NCBI RefSeq assembly: GCF_004295585.1
Contig: NZ_AP019400.1
Location: 6,874,501-6,938,500 of the forward strand
Length of the DNA stretch: 64,000 nucleotides
DNA from: Cohnella abietis
Lineage (GTDB): Bacteria; Bacillota; Bacilli; Paenibacillales; Paenibacillaceae
Direction: 5' to 3'
Position 1 is the first letter of the stretch, and every line of letters starts with the position of its first letter. The position numbers and the translations under genes were made by a program. The notes beneath the pieces were generated by a model that searched no databases, was not told where the DNA came from, and worked only from the letters and a program-made list of their open reading frames with translations. Shown here piece by piece: positions 57,693-64,000 of the stretch.

Positions 57693-59432
57693 TTATAGCA
57701 GCTTAATCAGCTCATCTAGCTCCTCAACCAATACTTTTGCAAGTTCAAAATCAGTATTTTTTAAAGCCAATTCTATTTTCATTTCAACTGATTTTTTCTT
57801 TTGTTCAGTTTCTAAATAGTCTCTATCAAAATGACTAGCATAAATCATCTGTCTAAATTTTCTCATGCTCATTTTTCTAATCGTCTTATCGTCAATGATT
57901 AAAACATAATCCATACCATTTACAACAGAATAGAAATCATGAGAAATCATGAGAATCGCACCTTTATAGTCTTCGATGGCTTTCTCCAGTGCTATTTGTG
58001 TATAGGTGTCTAAATGGCTTGTCGGTTCATCAAGAAGCAGTACGTTTGCTTTACTGGCAGAAACTTTAGCCAATTGAAGCATGTTTTTTTCTCCACCAGA
58101 TAAAGATTCTATCTTCTGATTAACGATTTCTCCTTCAAAGCCATAGTTTGAAATATACGATCTAATCTCATCATAAGTTTTAAACCCGGCATCAATGAAT
58201 TCTTCTAGTATTGTATTAGAATCCGTTAGCATTTCGCCTTGAAGTTGAGATAAATAAGCCACTTTAACATCAGCATTTATGTCAATTGAATCATGATTAT
58301 TTTTAAAGATATCTCGGAGTAAAGTCGTTTTCCCAGTACCGTTTGAACCGATAATGGCTACTTTATCAGTAGATTTTATCTCAAAGTTAACATTGTCTAA
58401 AAGCAACTCATCAAAGGTAACACTATAATTATTAACATTTACAACAATGGTGTCTTCAATTTCATTATCAATACCAAAGCTTATTTTCGGTTGCTTAATA
58501 TCAACAAATGGCGCTTTAATTCTACGCGCTTCCAATCTTTCTTGAAACCTAACTCTAGCTTTTAACGCTCTTCCTCTAGACGCTTCTGCATTATAAGTTG
58601 CAATAACTCTAAGATTATTGATTATGTTCTCGTTTCTCTCAATTTCTTCATCTTCGGCGATTGCGATTTCTTGTAACTCAATTTTTGTCTGAAGTAATGA
58701 GAAATTATACTCAATATACCGCCCATCAAACTCTTGGATCTCCATGTTTTCAAGGTGAATAATTTTGTTGAAACAATGATTCAATAGATATCGGTTGTGA
58801 GTAACAACGAGCAGCATTCCTTTGTGGGAATTAATAAGGTTTTTAAGCGCATTTAGGTTTTCAAAGTCTAAAAATACATCTGGTTCGTCCATAATCATTA
58901 AGTCTGGACTATTAAGCATTTCCTTCATCACTTGAATAAGCTTGAATTCCCCACCACTCACGTCGGATACCCTAATATCTTTTAGCTTCATGAGATTTGC
59001 TAGATTTAGTTTCTTATTAATGTTGCTTTCAAAATCATCGCCACCAATTGAATCAAAAGCGTCTAGAGCTAATTGATACTTTTCTAATAACGGATCAATA
59101 TCCGATGATGTTTCCATTTCAGTACAAATAGATGTTATTTCATTTTGTATCTTAATATATTGTTCTCCTATATATTCAAAAACGGTTGTTTCTTTCGTTT
59201 TGTCTGGTTGTGAGAACTGACTCACATAACCAATTGTACATGTTGGATCCATCTCTAACTTGCCATCGAACATATATTTTTCTGGATCCATCAGTATATC
59301 TATCAGTGTACTTTTCCCACTACCACTTGTCCCTATAAAAGCGCAATGTTGTGCCTCTTCAAACGTAAATGAAATGTTTTTATATAGTTCTTTTTGCGGA
59401 AATGCGAAGGATAAGTTATCAACTTTTATCAT
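57693..59432 (-). CDS. ABC-F family ATPase
   Basis: A 579-residue protein with two ABC cassettes and no membrane segment. Cassette 1: Walker A GTSGSGKST (about 33), signature VSGGEFKL, Walker B LMIMDEPDVFLD. Cassette 2: Walker A GSNGTGKTT (about 335), signature LSGGEKNM, Walker B VLLLDEPTSHLD. The charged inter-cassette linker (about 230-300; RALKARVRFQERLEARR) is the ribosome-contacting arm of ABC-F proteins. Members act on the ribosome, some protecting it from antibiotics (Vga, Lsa, Msr types). It is much more AT-rich than its neighbours and flanked by terminators, consistent with acquisition. The ATG at 59432 behind GAAGG is chosen over a start 13 codons upstream. Resistance role is possible but unproven. 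Confidence 0.9.
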   Translation of the reverse strand: MIKVDNLSFAFPQKELYKNISFTFEEAQHCAFIGTSGSGKSTLIDILMDPEKYMFDGKLEMDPTCTIGYVSQFSQPDKTKETTVFEYIGEQYIKIQNEITSICTEMETSSDIDPLLEKYQLALDAFDSIGGDDFESNINKKLNLANLMKLKDIRVSDVSGGEFKLIQVMKEMLNSPDLMIMDEPDVFLDFENLNALKNLINSHKGMLLVVTHNRYLLNHCFNKIIHLENMEIQEFDGRYIEYNFSLLQTKIELQEIAIAEDEEIERNENIINNLRVIATYNAEASRGRALKARVRFQERLEARRIKAPFVDIKQPKISFGIDNEIEDTIVVNVNNYSVTFDELLLDNVNFEIKSTDKVAIIGSNGTGKTTLLRDIFKNNHDSIDINADVKVAYLSQLQGEMLTDSNTILEEFIDAGFKTYDEIRSYISNYGFEGEIVNQKIESLSGGEKNMLQLAKVSASKANVLLLDEPTSHLDTYTQIALEKAIEDYKGAILMISHDFYSVVNGMDYVLIIDDKTIRKMSMRKFRQMIYASHFDRDYLETEQKKKSVEMKIELALKNTDFELAKVLVEELDELIKLL

Positions 59433-59717
59433 AGTGTTACCTTCTTTATAACTAGAATAGTGAATATTCATAGATGTATTGCAGACATAGATTTTGAGTT
59501 TGCCGTTGTAAGAGTAACACTGTTTATAACCAACTGCAATCTATCTGTAGCTCTTACCTTCACTTCGAAAGTCCAAACTTCACTGGAATGACGCCGAGTC
59601 TTATGTTTAATTTGACTTAAAGTCCACTTTAAACCTTATCATTATATTGAAGAAATACAGTCTCAATGCTCAGGAGATATTAATATCATTCAATTTGGTT
59701 GAGAGGGGATTCGTAAA

Positions 59718-60746
59718 ATGGAACAAAACGATAAGATTGTCATTATTGGGGTAACTGGTTACATCGGCGCATGGATTGCTAAACGGTTAACAGATATGGG
59801 TTATAACCATATTATCGGAACATACCGAAATGAAGCAAAAGCACAACAGCTTCAAACGTTATTGCCAAATGTGAATTTTTACAAAGCAAACCTAGGTGAA
59901 CCAGAAAATTGGCATGATGTTTTAAGTGAAGCAAAGTGGATTTTTAATCAGGGGAGTGCCTCCAGCCCAAACGACAAAACGTTTAAAGATAGAGGCCGAA
60001 CAAAGCAAAAAGGTATTCGCATGCTCTTACAAATGGCTGTTGATTCGGGTAGTGTCAAAAAGATCGTACATACCACGGCAGAGTCAACCATTGCTTACGG
60101 CAATGAAGATCCATCAAAAACGACTTTTACCGAGGATGACTGGACTAATGAAGATAGGGAAGGCTTGTTCGACCACAATATGGTTTCAAAAACGATGGAA
60201 GAAAAAGCAGCCTGGTCGTTTATCCAATCCCCTGAAAATGCATCAAACATAATCATGACAACGATCCACCCTACGCATGTTATGGGACCAAGCTTTGTGC
60301 CTTGGCACAATGATATGATATATGCCATGCTTCGCGGCGATAGGGCTATGGCAGATTCGCAGCTATATGGGGTTGATGTGCGCGACGCAGCGGCAATGAA
60401 TATTGCGTTGATGAGATCAACTGCAGCAAATGGAAAGCGTCATTTCGCCTCAGCTTTTAAATCAACATACTCTACTCTCTTAAATTTGATTAAAGAACAA
60501 TTTACAGACGAGCAGATTAAATCCGTGTTAGGCCATGCTGCTCAAATCATTCCTGGAGATCAAGCGGCGGATATATTGAGCCATTGTCATGCAACTTCAT
60601 ATTATCAAGATATGGTACCTCGCATGTTAAACCGCGTAGTGTACAAGACGAACTATCCTGAAGCGTATGCATATGAGTATACAGAACCGAATACTACAGT
60701 CATACAAGCCATGGAAAAAATGTTGAAGGATAAAAACAAAGGATAA
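59718..60746 (+). CDS. Extended SDR / NAD-dependent epimerase-like protein lacking the catalytic Tyr
   Basis: A 342-residue extended SDR of the dihydroflavonol-reductase-like type. GVTGYIGAWIAKRL (residues 11-24) is the cofactor-binding glycine motif, and HPTHVMGPSF (about 189) the usual NHPT-type block after the catalytic helix. At the YxxxK position the sequence is HNMVSKTMEEKAAW (about 158-171), so the Lys is kept but the Tyr is Asn or Met. GAGAGG precedes the ATG and a strong terminator follows. It may have lost classical reductase activity. Confidence 0.82.
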   Translation: MEQNDKIVIIGVTGYIGAWIAKRLTDMGYNHIIGTYRNEAKAQQLQTLLPNVNFYKANLGEPENWHDVLSEAKWIFNQGSASSPNDKTFKDRGRTKQKGIRMLLQMAVDSGSVKKIVHTTAESTIAYGNEDPSKTTFTEDDWTNEDREGLFDHNMVSKTMEEKAAWSFIQSPENASNIIMTTIHPTHVMGPSFVPWHNDMIYAMLRGDRAMADSQLYGVDVRDAAAMNIALMRSTAANGKRHFASAFKSTYSTLLNLIKEQFTDEQIKSVLGHAAQIIPGDQAADILSHCHATSYYQDMVPRMLNRVVYKTNYPEAYAYEYTEPNTTVIQAMEKMLKDKNKG

Positions 60747-60750
60747 AAAT

Positions 60751-60800
60751 AAAGGATAAAATCGAGGTCCAACAAAACTGAACCCTCGATTTTATCCTTT
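60751..60800 (+). terminator. Strong terminator after the extended SDR
   Basis: AAAGGATAAAATCGAGG and its exact complement form a 17-bp stem with a 16-base loop, 5 bases after the SDR stop. The stem is A/T-rich and could act in both directions, also ending the convergent surface-protein gene. Two further AAGGATAAAA copies lie just upstream at the end of the SDR gene. Confidence 0.85.
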
Positions 60801-60867
60801 GTGCATACTGTTCACCTTGACTTAATGGCGATGTCTCCGTTGCCTTAAAACTCTGCTTAATTTTCCT

Positions 60868-63800
60868 TTATTCGCCTGTTTGCGCCAACATTTTCAACAG
60901 CACGGTTACTGACTCTGCTCTTGTCGCTTTATCGCCCGGAGCAAATGTATTTGCGCCTTTGCCTTTAATAATACTCTGCTTTCTCATGGCCACAACTGCA
61001 CCTTTCGCCCAGTCCGGAATGTCTTTGTCGTCCGCGAAGCCTGTTGCCGTTGCAGCTTCAACTGACTGCCCCAGCGCTTTTGCGATCATCACTGCCATTT
61101 CCAGACGCGTAATTTCGGCATCCGGTCGGAATGTGCCATCTTTATAACCCGTAAGGATACCCGCTTGTACCGCTTTCGCAACCGATTTCTGCGCCCATGT
61201 TGCGATCTTTCCTTTATCAGTAAACGTCAGTTCGGCTCCATCCCCTTGCGGCTTGAGCGTATTCATCAGCATAACCGCAAATTCCGCACGCGTTACGGTA
61301 CGGTTCGGATTGAACGTACCGTCTGGATAACCGCTGACGATTCCGAAGCTTACCGCTTGCTTGATGCTCGCCTCGGCCCAGTGTCCGGAAATATCGCTGA
61401 AGTTGACCGGCGTGACTGTCGCTGGATCTTCTCCTTGGCCTGCTGCGAGTACCGCATACTTCGTAAAGTGGTTCACTTTTATGGTGATGGTATTTCCTTT
61501 TACCTCGCCGCCGACTTCCACCCATACCTTCTTTATTTCGTCGTAGTAAAATACGGAAGGTTTTTGATTGCCCTTTAATTTATTCGGATCGAAGGTAAAG
61601 GTCAGAGTGATCTCCTTGTTGAAGTTTTCTGGAAAGTTTTTTAGAATTTCGAAAACCGGACTGACCGGAACATCCTTACTTGTAAGCAGCCTTTGCGTGT
61701 CTGCCACTTTTTCTATCGTTATTTTCAATTCTTTGTCTGACGCACCGGCAGAAATCATAATTTTGACATCATCGCCCAGGCTGACCTCGCCGGCTCTACC
61801 AATCGGAAGCGTTAGCGTACCGTCTGTAGAGATCACTGTATGGTTTGAGGACGTTACTGGTGGGATGCCGCCATTGCTAGAAGGGCCGTCTGTGTTGTTG
61901 GCCGTCCATTTTGCGTGCAAGGTCATATTTACCGTGATCGGAGTGCTGGTGAAATCGAACGGTGTCTCCAGCCCGCTGTCACTGTACCACCCGCCGAACG
62001 TGTACCCGCTTCTTGTCGGATCCGTCGGTTTTGTCGCCTTACTGTTATCGTTCACAGTTTGGCTGCCCACCGCCGAACCACCATTGCTATTGAAGGTAAC
62101 CGTATGAGTATTGGCCGTCCATTTTGCGTACAAGGTCTTACTTGCCGTAATCGGAGTGTTGGTGAAATCGAACGGTGTCTCCAGCCCGCTGTCGCTGTAC
62201 CACCCGCCGAACGTGTACCCGCTTCTCGTCGGATCCGTCGGTTTTGTGGCCGTACTGTTATAGTCTACTGGCTGGTCGCTCTTCGCCGAACCGCCGTTAC
62301 TATTAAAGCTAACCGTATACGTGTTGATCGTCCACATTGCGTATAGCGTCACGTTGGACGCCCCCATAGTGAAAGTCTCCTCTGTTGCATAGCTCATTCC
62401 GCTACCGCCCGACGCTGTATTCCAGCCGTCGAACGTGTAGCCCGTCTTCACCAGATACCCGGTATTCCCGTAAACCGTAACTCTATCACCTTGCGCATAT
62501 GAGCCACTGTAGGTCGGCGCGGTGCCAGATGTAGCACCGTTGCCGTTATACGTTACCGAATATGTCGGTATCACCATGCTCAGCGTGTGAACAGGGGTCA
62601 TCCCGCTCTTCGCCGATTCGCCGGCCGCATTGAACGCGCTCACCGTAAACGTATAGGAGGTGTTCGGTGTCAGTCCGCTCACCGTATGGGTAGTGCCGGT
62701 CACATTGGCAATCGCCGTGTTACCCCCATTCTCGTAGAGATAATAGCCGGTCGCTCCGGTTACGGCATCCCATGACAGCGTAGTCGAATCGAACGTGGTG
62801 CTGCCAGCCTGCAGATTCGCAGGCGTTCCGGGAGCGGTTAACTGTACGACACCGTTCACTCCCGCTGCGTATAGCGTTCCACCGATTTCCAGCAGCGCAT
62901 GTAGTTGGCTCGGCGATCCGCTTACTTGTTCCCATGTGCCATTGCTGTACGACCATACGTCGTTGCTGCCGTTATCAGTCCCCGCGTATAGCTTACCATT
63001 GACGATAAGCAAAGCATTCACATCATTCGGCGCATTGCTGGTCGTCATTTGCGTCCATTCGGGTGTAGTCGCGCTAGTGTCGTAGGTCCATACGTCATTG
63101 CCGCCGTTAAAAGTCCCCGCATAAAGCGTGCCATTGACCTCGAGCAAGGAAGTCACGGTACTCGGCGCATGGCTGGCCGTCATTTGCGTCCATTCGGGCG
63201 TAGTCGCGGAAGTATCGTAAGTCCATACGTCATTTTCATCGGGGGTAGCATTCCCCGCATAGATCGTGCCGTTCACATTAAGCAACGTATTCACGTAACC
63301 CGGCATATGGCTTGCCGTCATCTGCGTCCATTCGGGCGAAGTCGCGGTAGTATCATATGTCCAAATATCATTGCTGCCGTTATTCGTCCCCGCATACAGC
63401 GTACCATCGACATTGAGCAAGGAATATACGTTACTTGGCGCATTGCTGGTCGTCATCTGCGTCCATTCGGGTGTAGTCGCGGTCGTGTCATAAGTCCATA
63501 CGTCATTGTCATCGTCGTCATTACTAGTCCCCGCGTACAGCGTGCCGTTCACATCGATCAAGGCATACACATAGCCCGGCGAGCCGCTCATCTGCGTCCA
63601 TCCGCCTCTAGTCGTATACGCCCAAACGGCATTAGTGTCTTTATTTAGCCCTGCATACAGTGTGCCATTGACACTGAACAAGGTGTTGGTATCGCCTGGA
63701 AAAACGCCCATCTGTGTCCACGTGCCGTTACTGTTCGTCCATACGTCGTTGCGTCCGGTCTGCGTCCCTGCATACAACGTCCCGTTGTCATCGAGCAAGG

Positions 63801-64000
63801 CATATACACTACCCGGTGCGCCGTTCATCTTCGCCCAACCTCCGAAAGTCGTGTACGTCCATACGTCGTCGAAACCGGAACCGGAGGCAGTCCCCGCATA
63901 CAGCGTGCCGTTCACGAAGCGCAAGGTTTTCACTCTGGCCGGCGCACCGGTTATTGGCGTCCATGTACTATTGCTGTTATTGTACGTCCAAACGCTGCGG
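60868..64000 (-). CDS. Surface protein: propeller-like repeats, Fn3, InlB-type repeats and SLH domains (N-terminus cut by window)
   Basis: The frame is open to the window edge; about 1044 residues are visible and the start and signal peptide lie outside. The N-terminal 370 or so residues hold at least nine units of about 40 residues with the core VNGTLYAGT and NDVWTYDT, a propeller-type repeat. A fibronectin type III domain follows (about 395-480), then three Listeria-Bacteroides/InlB B-type repeats (about 485-690; YTFGGWYSDSGL in the last two, nearly identical at DNA level), a ZU5-like region (about 715-830) and three SLH repeats (about 845-1040; FSDISGHWAEASI, FTDKGKIATWA, FADDKDIPDWA). It is an S-layer-attached surface protein, possibly adhesive. 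Ligand unknown. Confidence 0.9.
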   Translation of the reverse strand, partial: RSVWTYNNSNSTWTPITGAPARVKTLRFVNGTLYAGTASGSGFDDVWTYTTFGGWAKMNGAPGSVYALLDDNGTLYAGTQTGRNDVWTNSNGTWTQMGVFPGDTNTLFSVNGTLYAGLNKDTNAVWAYTTRGGWTQMSGSPGYVYALIDVNGTLYAGTSNDDDDNDVWTYDTTATTPEWTQMTTSNAPSNVYSLLNVDGTLYAGTNNGSNDIWTYDTTATSPEWTQMTASHMPGYVNTLLNVNGTIYAGNATPDENDVWTYDTSATTPEWTQMTASHAPSTVTSLLEVNGTLYAGTFNGGNDVWTYDTSATTPEWTQMTTSNAPNDVNALLIVNGKLYAGTDNGSNDVWSYSNGTWEQVSGSPSQLHALLEIGGTLYAAGVNGVVQLTAPGTPANLQAGSTTFDSTTLSWDAVTGATGYYLYENGGNTAIANVTGTTHTVSGLTPNTSYTFTVSAFNAAGESAKSGMTPVHTLSMVIPTYSVTYNGNGATSGTAPTYSGSYAQGDRVTVYGNTGYLVKTGYTFDGWNTASGGSGMSYATEETFTMGASNVTLYAMWTINTYTVSFNSNGGSAKSDQPVDYNSTATKPTDPTRSGYTFGGWYSDSGLETPFDFTNTPITASKTLYAKWTANTHTVTFNSNGGSAVGSQTVNDNSKATKPTDPTRSGYTFGGWYSDSGLETPFDFTSTPITVNMTLHAKWTANNTDGPSSNGGIPPVTSSNHTVISTDGTLTLPIGRAGEVSLGDDVKIMISAGASDKELKITIEKVADTQRLLTSKDVPVSPVFEILKNFPENFNKEITLTFTFDPNKLKGNQKPSVFYYDEIKKVWVEVGGEVKGNTITIKVNHFTKYAVLAAGQGEDPATVTPVNFSDISGHWAEASIKQAVSFGIVSGYPDGTFNPNRTVTRAEFAVMLMNTLKPQGDGAELTFTDKGKIATWAQKSVAKAVQAGILTGYKDGTFRPDAEITRLEMAVMIAKALGQSVEAATATGFADDKDIPDWAKGAVVAMRKQSIIKGKGANTFAPGDKATRAESVTVLLKMLAQTGE

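Noticed and set aside
61915..62346. Long plus-strand frame over the InlB-type repeats
   Set aside because: Shadow of a repetitive coding region on the opposite strand, with no start signals.
62900..63950. Second set of regular repeats as a CRISPR or tandem array
   Set aside because: These encode the VNGTLYAGT propeller units in frame; spacing is protein-driven and spacers are not unique.

Overview
The window looks like a chromosomal piece of a spore-forming, low-to-moderate-GC Firmicute of the Paenibacillus/Cohnella type. The grounds are three surface proteins with S-layer homology (SLH) repeats, a YheC/YheD-type ATP-grasp protein, an LPXTG wall protein, AraC regulators next to CUT1 sugar transporters, strong purine-rich ribosome sites, frequent TTG starts and many sigma-A promoters with 17-base spacers. 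The species cannot be fixed from sequence reading alone.

Layout. 0-10.8 kb is a carbohydrate locus on the minus strand: a secreted DUF4185-like/CBM protein cut by the window edge, an AraC regulator, and a seven-gene operon (binding protein, two permeases, a DUF6259-like glycosidase, a cupin sugar isomerase-like protein, a TIM-barrel epimerase-like protein and an RbsD-type pyranase), with catabolite (cre-like) sites at the heads of the units. 11-14.6 kb is iron uptake: a Btr-type AraC/binding-protein fusion, a Fur box, a siderophore-binding lipoprotein and an Fe-S siderophore reductase-like protein. 14.6-21.4 kb is a patchwork: decayed acetyltransferase, yjdF with its riboswitch, a divergent MerR/SDR pair with a textbook 19-bp MerR promoter, a MATE remnant, an LPXTG gene beheaded by an IS66-family (tnpC-only) element, and over 1 kb of decayed sequence. 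21.4-25.5 kb is a Fur-controlled FecB/FecC/FecD/ATPase siderophore importer.

25.5-27.7 kb holds the most interesting unit: an Abi_2/AbiF-type HEPN protein preceded by its own strong promoter and a short, highly structured RNA ending in a terminator, flanked by a near-identical fragment of the flavohemoglobin gene found 8 kb away. 27.9-38.4 kb has a 13-repeat RCC1/SLH surface protein, an acetyltransferase, a Crp/Fnr regulator facing a flavohemoprotein gene (hmp) whose promoter carries a Crp/Fnr site at the class II position, a lipoprotein, a YheC/D-like protein and a small unknown. 38.7-41.4 kb has a decayed sulfatase, a transposase remnant and an AIPR-family defence protein with an apparent PD-(D/E)xK-like motif and an almost leaderless promoter.

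41.6-47.7 kb is a compact operon for organic sulfur: an AtsK/TauD-like dioxygenase, a sulfonate/sulfate-ester ABC importer and an alkylsulfatase-like metallo-beta-lactamase-fold hydrolase, behind a promoter with a perfect palindrome and a terminator-like hairpin, next to a TetR gene. 47.7-64 kb carries a DedA protein with a probable frameshift in a G6 run, a beta-lactamase-fold/SLH-like protein, a histidine kinase fused to its own response regulator, a sensor-domain membrane protein, an Ldh2-type dehydrogenase, a DUF2207 protein, an aminoglycoside phosphotransferase-like kinase, an AT-rich ABC-F ATPase, an extended SDR that has lost the usual catalytic tyrosine, and a large InlB-repeat/SLH protein cut by the window edge. 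No rRNA, tRNA or CRISPR array was seen.
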